Below are positions 56,581-64,000 of a stretch of DNA of 64,000 nt, one piece after another. The translations under genes and the position numbers were made by a program. Below the pieces are notes generated by a model that was not told where the DNA came from, did not search any database, and saw only the letters and a list, made by a program, of their open reading frames with translations. The stretch comes from Paucibacter sp. TC2R-5 (GTDB lineage: Bacteria > Pseudomonadota > Gammaproteobacteria > Burkholderiales > Burkholderiaceae_C). Within the stretch, counting starts at the first letter, position 1; each line of letters starts with the position of its first letter. The DNA lies in NCBI RefSeq assembly GCF_025717605.1, contig NZ_JAJIRQ010000001.1:1-64000 (forward strand), given 5' to 3'.

Positions 56581-57159
56581 ATGAGCGCAAGACCTGACCC
56601 CATTCTGATCGAGGTGCCCGAGGTTCTTGAAACCGAACGGCTGATTTTGTGTGCGCCGCGCCCCGGCATAGGCCCGGCTCTTGCCGTGGCGATCGCTGAA
56701 TCGCTGGTGCAGCTGAGCCCTTGGATGTCTTGGGCTCAGCAAGTGCCCAGCTTTGAGGACAGCGAGGCGGTGGCGCGCCGCCTCTGCGCGGATTTCATGG
56801 CCCGCCGTGATTTGACCTATCAAATCTATGACCGCGTCGCCGAAGGTAGGCGCCTGCTGGGCGGCTGCGGCCTGCACCGTCTGGATTGGGAGGTGCGGCG
56901 CTTTGAGATTGGCTACTGGATTCGCAGCAGCGCGCAGGGTCAAGGCTTTGTCAGTGAAGCGGTGATGGCGCTCACAAGGCTGGCGTTTGAGCAGTTGCAG
57001 GCGCGCCGGATCGAGATCCGCATGGACGATGTCAATCTGCGCAGCCGTGCGGTGGCCGAACGCTGTGGCTTCGAACTCGAAGGCATCTTGCGGCGCGACA
57101 GCCTGACGCCGGCCGGTGAAGTCAGAAATACCTGCGTCTATGCGCGCTTGGGGCTTTGA
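56581..57159 (+). CDS. RimJ/RimL-type GNAT acetyltransferase
   Basis: About 192 aa. LETERLILCAPRPG opens the domain, then RFEIGYWIRSSAQGQGFVSEAV (acetyl-CoA site) and RIEIRMDDVNLRSRAVAERCGFELEG, which is typical of ribosomal-protein or alanine N-acetyltransferase relatives. A GTG at 56575 is an alternative start. It sits in an operon with the MFS gene. Confidence 0.86.
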   Translation: MSARPDPILIEVPEVLETERLILCAPRPGIGPALAVAIAESLVQLSPWMSWAQQVPSFEDSEAVARRLCADFMARRDLTYQIYDRVAEGRRLLGGCGLHRLDWEVRRFEIGYWIRSSAQGQGFVSEAVMALTRLAFEQLQARRIEIRMDDVNLRSRAVAERCGFELEGILRRDSLTPAGEVRNTCVYARLGL

Positions 57160-57304
57160 CAGGGCGCCAGCTTGGGTTTCGTTCCAATTCGGCCGCGAAC
57201 GTGAGATCCGCCGCGCAAAGCCAAAGCTTTGAAGCGCGCGGCATCGGCTTGCTCCCTATCATCGAGACACCAGCATCTGCTGGCATCCCCCCGGAGCACC
57301 CGCC

Positions 57305-57910
57305 ATGAGCGCACAGCAACTGAGTCAGACCCCATCCGCGTCGCGAGCTTTGGCGGCGCCCGCAAAAGATGTTGCTCAAACGGCGATGGCGAAGCTGCGC
57401 GTCGAGGTCCTGTCTTTTCACCTCGGCAAAGAGGAGTACGGCATACCGCTGAGTTGCGTGCAGGAGATTCGATCCTTCCAGGCTCCGACGCGTTTGGCCG
57501 GTGCCAGCGCCGAGTTGCTGGGCGTGCTGGACCTGCGCGGGGAAGTTCTGCCGGTGGTCGATCTGCGTCAGTGCTTTCACATGCCCACGGCCGAGGTCAC
57601 GGCAGCGACGGTGGCCATCGTCGTCAATCTGGCTCAGCGCAGCGTGGGCATCGTTGTAGACAACGTCAATGAAGTCGTTGACCTCGGCCCTGAGCAGCAG
57701 CGCAGCATGCCGGCGATGACGGGCATGGCCAATGATGGCCACATCATGGGCATTGGCTCCATCGGGCCGCGCATGTTGCTGCTCTTGGATTTGAATCGCC
57801 TGCTGGGCGGACGCAACTTGGGGGACGCGGGGGACTCCGAGGCAAGGAATGCAAGGGATGAGGGCAAGGAAGAAGATGTGGCGCAAGAGCTGGACGCCTG
57901 CTTGGCCTGA
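57305..57910 (+). CDS. cheW: CheW-domain chemotaxis coupling protein
   Basis: About 201 aa. The CheW fold begins near residue 35 (LSFHLGKEEYGIPLSCVQEIRS) and includes GVLDLRGEVLPVVDLRQCF and SVGIVVDNVNEVVDL. It should couple chemoreceptors to CheA. It has a 30-residue N-terminal extension and an acidic tail of about 28 residues. No cheA, receptor or other chemotaxis gene is next to it, so it is an orphan. Confidence 0.88.
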   Translation: MSAQQLSQTPSASRALAAPAKDVAQTAMAKLRVEVLSFHLGKEEYGIPLSCVQEIRSFQAPTRLAGASAELLGVLDLRGEVLPVVDLRQCFHMPTAEVTAATVAIVVNLAQRSVGIVVDNVNEVVDLGPEQQRSMPAMTGMANDGHIMGIGSIGPRMLLLLDLNRLLGGRNLGDAGDSEARNARDEGKEEDVAQELDACLA

Positions 57911-57951
57911 GTCTGCCGCGATACTGGCGGCAATCCGATTTTTGCCCGCCC

Positions 57952-58497
57952 ATGAAGCTGATTCTTTTCAACAAGCCCTTCCAAGTCATGAGCCAGTTCT
58001 CGCCGCAAGCCGGCCGCGAGACCTTGGCCAACTATTTGCAGATTCCCGACATCTACCCCGCCGGCCGTCTCGACGCCGACAGTGAGGGCCTGATGCTGCT
58101 GACCGATGACGGGCGCCTGCAGCACCAGATCAGCCATCCCAAGCACAAGGAAGCGAAGACCTACACGGTGCAGGTCGAAGGCGTGCCCGACGAGCAGGCG
58201 CTGCTGCGCCTGAGCCAGCCCTTGGATCTGCGTGACTTTGTCACCCAGCCCTGCCGGGTCGAACAGATAGCCGAGCCGGATTGGCTGTGGCCGCGCGACC
58301 CGCCGGTGCGCAAGCGCCTGAGCATCCCGACCAGCTGGCTCAGCATCACGCTCAAGGAAGGTAAAAACCGCCAGGTCCGGCGCATGACGGCGGCGGTGGG
58401 CTACCCGACCTTGCGCCTGATTCGCAGCGCGATCGGACCTTGCTCCTTGCTCAGCCACCCCTTGCGGCCGGGCGAATGGCTGCAGTTGCCGACCTAA
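57952..58497 (+). CDS. rluE: 23S rRNA pseudouridine synthase RluE
   Basis: About 181 aa. The catalytic aspartate is in PAGRLDADSEGLMLLTDDG and KEGKNRQVRRMTAAVGYPTLRLIRSAIG is the C-terminal motif. It lacks an S4 domain, as expected for RluE (modifies U2457). The start begins MKLILFNKPFQVMSQFS, a typical opening. Confidence 0.9.
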   Translation: MKLILFNKPFQVMSQFSPQAGRETLANYLQIPDIYPAGRLDADSEGLMLLTDDGRLQHQISHPKHKEAKTYTVQVEGVPDEQALLRLSQPLDLRDFVTQPCRVEQIAEPDWLWPRDPPVRKRLSIPTSWLSITLKEGKNRQVRRMTAAVGYPTLRLIRSAIGPCSLLSHPLRPGEWLQLPT

Positions 58498-58605
58498 AGC
58501 GTCTGGACAGGCTTGCAAAAGAGCGGCCTTTGCAAGAAAGCAGCAAGCCGGCGAGCCTAGTATGCAGAGCTGATATCCAGCAACGCACTGAGAGGAAGGC
58601 AGCCC

Positions 58606-59901
58606 ATGTCTCATCAAGACCTGTACCGCAAAAAGTTGGCCACTTGTGAGGACGCGCTGGGGCTGCTGCGCGACGGCGACTTCATCATCATCCCCACCGG
58701 TGTGGGCGAGCCGCCGACGCTGTTGACGGCCTTGTCCGACGCGCGCCGGCGTTTCCACGACATCAAGCTGGGGCAGATTCTGGCCGTGCGCAAATACGGC
58801 TACTTCGACCCCGAGACCGTCGAACATGTGCGTCATGTGTCGTTTTTCTACGGCGCCGCCTCGCGCGCCGGCGGGCAGGCCGGCTGGGTAGACTTCATCC
58901 CCAGCTATTTCTCCGAGATGCCTGGCTTGATCGAGCGCAAGCTGATTCCCGCCGATGTGGTTTTGAGCATGGCCTCGCCCATGGATCAGCATGGCTATTT
59001 CTCGCTCAGCCTTGGGGCGGACTACACGATGGCCGCATTGAAGCAGGCGCGTGCCATCGTGCTGGAGGTCAATCCGAATGTGCCCTTTGCCAATGGCAAT
59101 TGCCAAATCCATATCTCACAGGTGACGGCCTTGATCGAGAGCAACGAGCCGGTGACTGAGGTGGGCCTGCCCAAGATTGGGCCGGTGCAGGAGGCCATTG
59201 GCAAATACGTGGCCGATATGATCGATGACGGCTCGACCTTGCAGATCGGTTATGGCGGCATCCCCGATGCGGTGGTGATGCAGCTGAGCGCCAAGCATGA
59301 TCTGGGTGTGCATACCGAGATGATTGGTGACGGTATTTTGAGTCTGGTGGAATGCGGCGCTGTCACCAACCGGCGCAAGAACTATCTCCCCGGCAAGATG
59401 GTGGCGACCTTTGCCTTGGGTTCACAAAAGCTCTACCGCTTTATGGACCGCAATCCTGGTCTGGAGATGCACCCGGTCGATTTCACTAACGACCCCTATC
59501 TGGCCGGCCAGAACGACAAGCTGGTTGCCATCAACGCGACCTTGCAGATTGACTTGCTGGGCCAATGCGGGTCGGAGTCCTTGGGGCCGACGCCTTACTC
59601 TGGCACCGGCGGGCAAAGCGACTTTGTGCGCGCCGCCAACCGCTCCAAGGGCGGCAAGGCCTTTATCGTGCTGCCGTCCACGGCCAAGGGCGACAGCATC
59701 AGCCGCATCGTGCCGACGCTGGCGCCGGGTACCCATATGAGCACCAGCAAGAACGACATCAACTATGTGGTCAGCGAGTTCGGTGTCGCTCGGCTGCGTG
59801 GCAAATCAGCCAAACAGCGGGCGCAGGAGTTGATCGCCGTTGCCCACCCGGACTTCCGCGCCGAGTTGCGTCAGGCGGCCAAGGCGATCAATCTGTTGTA
59901 G
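58606..59901 (+). CDS. Acetyl-CoA hydrolase/transferase family CoA-transferase
   Basis: About 431 aa. The catalytic glutamate is likely in HTEMIGDGILSLVECGAVT; IGYGGIPDAV and GTGGQSDFVRAA are family motifs. The sequence suits 4-hydroxybutyrate/butyrate or propionate CoA-transferases; the exact acyl substrate is unknown. An AGAGGAAGG ribosome site precedes the ATG. Confidence 0.87.
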   Translation: MSHQDLYRKKLATCEDALGLLRDGDFIIIPTGVGEPPTLLTALSDARRRFHDIKLGQILAVRKYGYFDPETVEHVRHVSFFYGAASRAGGQAGWVDFIPSYFSEMPGLIERKLIPADVVLSMASPMDQHGYFSLSLGADYTMAALKQARAIVLEVNPNVPFANGNCQIHISQVTALIESNEPVTEVGLPKIGPVQEAIGKYVADMIDDGSTLQIGYGGIPDAVVMQLSAKHDLGVHTEMIGDGILSLVECGAVTNRRKNYLPGKMVATFALGSQKLYRFMDRNPGLEMHPVDFTNDPYLAGQNDKLVAINATLQIDLLGQCGSESLGPTPYSGTGGQSDFVRAANRSKGGKAFIVLPSTAKGDSISRIVPTLAPGTHMSTSKNDINYVVSEFGVARLRGKSAKQRAQELIAVAHPDFRAELRQAAKAINLL

Positions 59902-59912
59902 TGGCGTAACGT

Positions 59913-60347
59913 TTAGGCTAGGCGGTAGTTCAGCTCGTAGAAATGCACACCGGCCTCGATGCGCAGCATCAACTCGCCGCTGATGCCGGCCAGCTCACCC
60001 AGGCCAGAGCCGGGCACGATGTGGATGCGCAAGTCCTGCTTGCCGCCACTCATCAGCCCCAGATGAGCGAGTGCAAAGCTGCCCTTGCGGCCCTGCAACT
60101 CGCCGACAAAAGACTCAAGCGCTGTGTAGGCGGCCTCGCCCAGCTGGGGTTGGCCGGCCATTTGCATTTCGCCGACCGCGCTGCCCACCAAGTCGCCGCT
60201 GTACTGCTTGCTGAGGCTGCGTTTGAACAGCGGCGTGCCGTCGGCCGGGCTTCCGAGCGGCTCGGGTGGGCCGATCTTGACTTCGAAGGCGCCCTTGGCG
60301 CTGAGGGCGGTTGCTGCGGGCTTGGCCGTGCTGGCTGTTGCGTTCAT
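59913..60347 (-). CDS. DUF3224 family protein
   Basis: About 144 aa. SKQYSGDLVGSAVGEMQMA, LESFVGELQGRKGSFALAHLG and IHIVPGSGLGELAGISGEL are the DUF3224 pattern. The ATG at 60347 has GGAG 8 bases upstream. An alternative start at 60422 would add a signal-peptide-like sequence (VLRRSLLASMGGLITLW), so the site of action is uncertain. It is divergent from an AraC-family gene. Confidence 0.78.
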   Translation of the reverse strand: MNATASTAKPAATALSAKGAFEVKIGPPEPLGSPADGTPLFKRSLSKQYSGDLVGSAVGEMQMAGQPQLGEAAYTALESFVGELQGRKGSFALAHLGLMSGGKQDLRIHIVPGSGLGELAGISGELMLRIEAGVHFYELNYRLA

Positions 60348-60380
60348 TGATTGACTCCACAATGTGATGAGGCCGCCCAT

Positions 60381-60394
60381 GCTTGCCAGCAAGC
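60381..60394. promoter_or_regulatory. Palindrome between the DUF3224 and AraC-type genes
   Basis: GCTTGC-CA-GCAAGC, a perfect 6+6 dyad. It is a candidate regulator binding site if DUF3224 starts at 60347; with the longer start it lies within that gene. Confidence 0.35.
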
Positions 60395-60429
60395 TGCGGC
60401 GTAGGACTTTGTTTTGACTCATTTTTTGC

Positions 60430-61380
60430 ATGAACGCATCATCGACGCTTGTTGGTTCTCCGGCTTGTACAAATCCGACAAGCGAACTCGGCGCGGCGCA
60501 AAATTTGCGCTTGAATGAGCGTGCGCTGTTGGCGCCGGCAGCCGGTGCGTTAGGGGGAATGACAGCGGGAATGACTGCGCCGCCGTTTCAATTGCATCGC
60601 TATCCGGTCAGCGTGGCGCTGTCTCCTTGGCTGGACTTTCATTGGTTGATCGAATGGGATCTGCCGGGCGGGCTGCATCATAGCCAGCGCGTGCTGCCCT
60701 TTCCTAATACGCATCTGGTTTTCGAGGCCGGGGCCAGCGCGCTGCATGGTGTGGCGAGCGGTGTCTTTGTGCGGCGCCTGCAGGGGCGAGGCCGAGTGCA
60801 TGGCCTGCGCTTCAAATGCGGCGGTCTGCGTGCCTGGTTGAATGGCTCGGTGCAGACCTTGAGCGGGCGCCAAGTGCCGCTTGACGAAGCGTTTGCTTGG
60901 GCTGAACCGGCGCATGTCTTGAGCACGGAGCAAGCGGTGCTCGGCGCCGGCTCGCATCACCTGTCCATTGCGGCCGCCGAAGCCTTTTTGCTGGCGCATC
61001 TGCCCGCTGTGGACCCCTGGGTGGCAAGGCTCGACACGGCTGTGCAGCAGGTGATGCAAGACAGCAGCCTCACAAGGGTCGCTGATTTGCAAGCCTTGCT
61101 GGGTTTGGATGCAGGCAGCGAGCGCAGCTTGCAACGCCGCTTCTCCGACAGCGTCGGTGTCTCGCCCAAATGGGTGATTCAGCGCGCCCGACTGCAAGAC
61201 GCGCTGCAGGCCTTGGCGCAACAGCAGGCGCCGAGCTTGGCAGAGTTGGCGCTACGTCTGGGGTTTTGCGATCAAGCGCATTTCAGCCGCTGTTTTCGGC
61301 AAACCACCGGGCATACGCCGGCTCAGTACCGTGAAACGCTAAACCGCAGCATGGAGAATGGCCCGCATCCGAATGCATGA
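60430..61380 (+). CDS. AraC-family transcriptional regulator
   Basis: About 316 aa. The N-terminal part, from about residue 50, resembles the ligand-binding half of DUF6597-type regulators (LHRYPVSVALSPWLDFHWLIEW). The C-terminal AraC HTH is seen as LAELALRLGFCDQAHFSRCFRQTTGHTPAQYR. The first ~45 residues are weakly conserved, so the start could be at 60559 or 60571. It is probably a regulator of the divergent DUF3224 gene. Its stop overlaps an upstream in-frame ATG of the next gene. Confidence 0.86.
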   Translation: MNASSTLVGSPACTNPTSELGAAQNLRLNERALLAPAAGALGGMTAGMTAPPFQLHRYPVSVALSPWLDFHWLIEWDLPGGLHHSQRVLPFPNTHLVFEAGASALHGVASGVFVRRLQGRGRVHGLRFKCGGLRAWLNGSVQTLSGRQVPLDEAFAWAEPAHVLSTEQAVLGAGSHHLSIAAAEAFLLAHLPAVDPWVARLDTAVQQVMQDSSLTRVADLQALLGLDAGSERSLQRRFSDSVGVSPKWVIQRARLQDALQALAQQQAPSLAELALRLGFCDQAHFSRCFRQTTGHTPAQYRETLNRSMENGPHPNA

Positions 61381-61394
61381 GTTGGGGCCTAACG

Positions 61395-62402
61395 ATGAAA
61401 ATACTGATACTCGGCGGCACACAATTCCTGGGCCGGCATATGGCAGCGCTGGCGCTGGCTGCCGGCCATGAAGTGACGCTGTTCAACCGTGGCAATCATG
61501 GCCACGATCTGTTCCCGGCGGCCGAACAGATCCGCGGCGATCGTTTGCTGGATCTCTCAGCCCTGCGCGGGCGGCGTTGGGATGCGGTGTTCGACGCCAG
61601 TTGCTATTTGCCCAGCGCCGCCCGACGCAGCGCCGAGCTGCTGGCCGATGCGGTTGAGCACTATTGTCTGATCAGTTCGATTTCGGTCTTCCCGCAAATC
61701 AATGCCGATACCGTCGAGACATCAAGTTTGGCGCAATTGTCGGCCGAACAATTGGCGGCGGCTGAAGCGCAGGCCACAGGCCTAGGCTCTCAGTCGGGCG
61801 GCGGCTATGGCGCGGCCTATGGTGGGCTAAAGGCCTTGTGCGAGCGTGAACTCAGCCGTGTGATGGGCTCGCGCGCGCTGATTGTGCGGCCCGGCTTCAT
61901 CATTGGCCCCTATGACTACAGCCCACGCCTGCGTTATTGGCTGGAGCGCATGAGCGAGGGCGGGCGCGTGCTCGCGCCGGGCCGGCCAGGGCGGCCAGTG
62001 CGTTTGATTGATGCACGCGATATTGCTGCTTGGTGCTTGGCGCTGGCGCAGGCTCGCACGGGAGGCATCTTCAATGCCACCGGCCCGGACGGGCAGACGA
62101 TGGGGGACTTGCTGCTGGCTTGCAGAGCCGCTACCGGGCTGAAGTCCGAGCTGGTCTGGTGCAGCGAGGCCGAGCTTGAGGCCGCCGGCGCTGTGCCTTT
62201 TCAAGATTTGCCCTATTGGTTGCTTGACGCCGACAACGCGATGATGGAGGCGCGCAGCGTTGCGGCTGTCGCAGCGGGCCTGTGCTTGAGGCCGCTGTTG
62301 AACTCGCTGCTCGATACGGCCGACTGCTTGCGGGGCCAGCCACCCCTATTGGCCAGCACCCTGAGCCGGATGCGTGAACAGGAACTTTTGCTTGGCCGCT
62401 GA
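61395..62402 (+). CDS. NAD-dependent epimerase/dehydratase family protein
   Basis: About 335 aa extended SDR. The nucleotide-binding motif is ILGGTQFLGRHMA near residue 6. The usual YxxxK pair appears as a YGGLK-like site, and IVRPGFIIGPYDYSPRLRYW follows. The substrate is unknown. The ATG at 61395 gives the family start MKILILGGTQ; an ATG at 61377 overlaps the AraC stop, which suggests coupling. Confidence 0.84.
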   Translation: MKILILGGTQFLGRHMAALALAAGHEVTLFNRGNHGHDLFPAAEQIRGDRLLDLSALRGRRWDAVFDASCYLPSAARRSAELLADAVEHYCLISSISVFPQINADTVETSSLAQLSAEQLAAAEAQATGLGSQSGGGYGAAYGGLKALCERELSRVMGSRALIVRPGFIIGPYDYSPRLRYWLERMSEGGRVLAPGRPGRPVRLIDARDIAAWCLALAQARTGGIFNATGPDGQTMGDLLLACRAATGLKSELVWCSEAELEAAGAVPFQDLPYWLLDADNAMMEARSVAAVAAGLCLRPLLNSLLDTADCLRGQPPLLASTLSRMREQELLLGR

Positions 62403-62465
62403 TCTGGGCTAGCATGAAGGTGGTACCGGCGCAGCTGGGCTTGCCAGTCCAAAGGGAGTCATGAT

Positions 62466-64000
62466 TTGCCCAAATTGATGCCTATGAACGCCTTGCTGCG
62501 ATTGTGTCTCGCGGCCCTGCTTGCCCTGCTGTGCTCGCTGGGGTGGGCGCAAAAGTCACCAGCCGGCAACGGCGCAGTAGCGCTTGACGCTGCCCAGCGC
62601 GCCTGGATCAACGAAAACAAGGACCGGGTCTTCAGCGTCGGCTTTGACCCCGAGGCAGGCTTCGACAGTTTCGAGTTCCAGGGCCGCCGTATCGGTCTCT
62701 TGCCGGCCTTGCTGGAGGACATGCAGACCCAGCTGGGTTTGCGCTTGCTGCCGGCAGAAGTTAAGAATTGGGATGATGCCTACGGCCGTTTTCTGGCCGG
62801 CAAGATTGATTTGCTGTACGGCGCCAACCCGACGGCCGAGCGCGAGAAGGTCATGCGCTTCACGCAGGCCGCGCAAAAATATCCCTATGTGGTGTTCGCC
62901 CGTAAGGATTCGCTGGTGCAAACCTTGGGCGACTTGGATGGCAAGCCGGTTGGTTTTTTAGCCAATGACTTTGTGATCGAGCGGCTGCCCGCCGAATTCC
63001 CCAATGTGCAGGTGCGGGCGGCGAGCTTTGAGGATCAGCGCGAAGGCTTGAGGGCCTTGGTGGCCGGTGATGTAGACGGCTTTGTAACGGCCGGGGGCGG
63101 CGTTGAGTACGAGTTTCTGAATGATTTCCCCGATTTGATTTTGATCGCCGAAATCAAGGCCATCACCTCGGACATGACCTTCGCTGTGGCCAAGGACCGG
63201 GCTATCTTGGCCCAGATCATTGACCGCTATCTGGACCATCGTCAGCTCATCATCCAAAACCTCGCCCGTGAAGCCCGGCGCAATTACAACCGCAAGGTGC
63301 TGCGCCTCAACGAGGCCGAACTCGCCTGGTTGGCGAAAAACGGCGAGGCTGTCGTGGGGGTGGCGGAAGACTATCTGCCCTTTGATCATTTTGACAAAGG
63401 CGAATACAAAGGCATTGCCGGCGCCACGTTGGACCGCATTGCCGATTTGATCGGCATCCGCTTCAAGGTCGTCAGCGGCACGTTTGCAAAAATGCTGGAG
63501 CGCGCTCAAGCGGGCGAAGTCCAGGTGCTGAACCTGGCCAAGACCGATGAGCGGCAGCAACATTTTCTCTTTCCGCGTGCCATCAGCACCGAGCGCGACA
63601 TCATCGTCGGGCTCAAGAGCAGCCCGCCGGTGCAAGATGTTTATGGCCTTGACGGCAAGCGGGTGGCCGTTATCGATGGTTTTTGGCATGAAGAATATCT
63701 GCGCAAAAACCTGAAAAGCCCCCACATCGTTAAGACCGCCGACATCATGGCTTCGCTTCGCCTGTTGCGCGCCGGCGAGGTGGACTATGTGATCGAAAAC
63801 CCCACCGTGCTTGAGTTCTACATCAACGGCCTGGGCTATACCGATCTGGTCAAGCGCGGTAACACGTCCAAGGATTCTTTCATCTATTTTGGTGTCACGC
63901 GCCAGCAGCCGGAGCTGGCTTCGATTCTGGACAAGGTCATTCCCTTGATTCAGTTTGAGGAGATGAAGTATTTAGGTATGCAGACGGTGCCGACCTTGCG
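62466..64000 (+). CDS. Tandem substrate-binding (SBP_bac_3) sensor protein, C-terminus outside window
   Basis: Open to the right edge, 511 codons seen. The signal peptide covers about residues 7-27 (LLRLCLAALLALLCSLGWAQ). First periplasmic domain about 45-275 (RVFSVGFDPEAGFDSFEFQG...). A second begins at about residue 285 (VVGVAEDYLPFDHFD...) and continues to the edge. This BvgS/EvgS-type layout usually leads into a membrane helix with a kinase or GGDEF domain, which cannot be seen. The TTG at 62466 has AGGGAG 7 bases upstream; ATGs at 62478 and 62484 are in frame. Confidence 0.8.
   Translation, partial: MPKLMPMNALLRLCLAALLALLCSLGWAQKSPAGNGAVALDAAQRAWINENKDRVFSVGFDPEAGFDSFEFQGRRIGLLPALLEDMQTQLGLRLLPAEVKNWDDAYGRFLAGKIDLLYGANPTAEREKVMRFTQAAQKYPYVVFARKDSLVQTLGDLDGKPVGFLANDFVIERLPAEFPNVQVRAASFEDQREGLRALVAGDVDGFVTAGGGVEYEFLNDFPDLILIAEIKAITSDMTFAVAKDRAILAQIIDRYLDHRQLIIQNLAREARRNYNRKVLRLNEAELAWLAKNGEAVVGVAEDYLPFDHFDKGEYKGIAGATLDRIADLIGIRFKVVSGTFAKMLERAQAGEVQVLNLAKTDERQQHFLFPRAISTERDIIVGLKSSPPVQDVYGLDGKRVAVIDGFWHEEYLRKNLKSPHIVKTADIMASLRLLRAGEVDYVIENPTVLEFYINGLGYTDLVKRGNTSKDSFIYFGVTRQQPELASILDKVIPLIQFEEMKYLGMQTVPTL

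Noticed and set aside
55390-56943. 517-codon open frame antisense to the MFS gene
   Set aside because: Gln/His/Arg-rich mirror of the MFS gene with no domain.

Overview
The window is a GC-rich, chromosomal, almost entirely core-genome segment of a betaproteobacterium. Its gene order (yceF | yceD-rpmF-plsX-fabH-fabD-fabG-acpP-fabF ... mucD-lepA-lepB-DUF4845-rnc-era-recO-pdxJ-acpS-nagZ) and protein sequences fit Burkholderiales, most likely the Roseateles/Pelomonas/Paucibacter/Rubrivivax neighbourhood. The taxon is inferred from synteny and recognition, not from a search. I see no tRNA, rRNA, CRISPR array, insertion sequence, phage or defence system.

Layout. 1-4.9 kb: edge of an exopolysaccharide/O-antigen locus (secreted transglutaminase-like fragment in visibly AT-rich DNA, Wzz-type chain-length protein, SLBB export protein, divergent WecA-type glycosyl-1-phosphate transferase). 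4.9-7.8 kb: RhlE helicase converging on a tetrapyrrole-methylase-fold methyltransferase and YceF. 7.8-14.8 kb: ribosomal protein L32 and phospholipid/fatty-acid synthesis operon. 14.8-26.1 kb: hypothetical protein, periplasmic protease MucD, then translation/RNA/processing genes through to NagZ. The rpoE-rseA-rseB genes I would expect between fabF and mucD are absent. 26.1-31.8 kb: DctS/DctR two-component system divergent from a DctPQM TRAP transporter. 31.8-34.5 kb: YtrA-type GntR regulator, ABC ATPase and large permease. 34.6-41.7 kb: RNase E divergent from rluC-HAD phosphatase-Rieske-sppA. 41.7-64 kb: a looser collection: argJ, SPOR-like membrane protein, a PAS-like protein behind a sigma-54 promoter, phosphatase, formylglycine-enzyme-fold protein, small secreted and membrane peptides, TonB receptor, rsgA, gamma-glutamyltransferase, MFS exporter, acetyltransferase, CheW, rluE, CoA-transferase, AraC regulator, epimerase and the start of a tandem substrate-binding sensor protein that runs off the right edge.

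Many genes overlap by ATGA (yceF/methyltransferase, plsX/fabH, GNAT/acpS, dctQ/dctM, GntR/ABC/permease, rluC/HAD), so the blocks are translationally coupled operons. The most unusual signals are in non-coding DNA: a consensus sigma-54 promoter only about 15 bases ahead of an ORF, with two direct repeats upstream (44.7-44.9 kb); a 586-base structured gap before lepA with two inverted DnaA boxes and a promoter-to-terminator unit that could be a short RNA or attenuator (17.0-17.35 kb); a palindromic operator before the GntR gene; a long structured rne leader; and several strong hairpins or palindromes in divergent promoter regions. All functions are from sequence reading alone.
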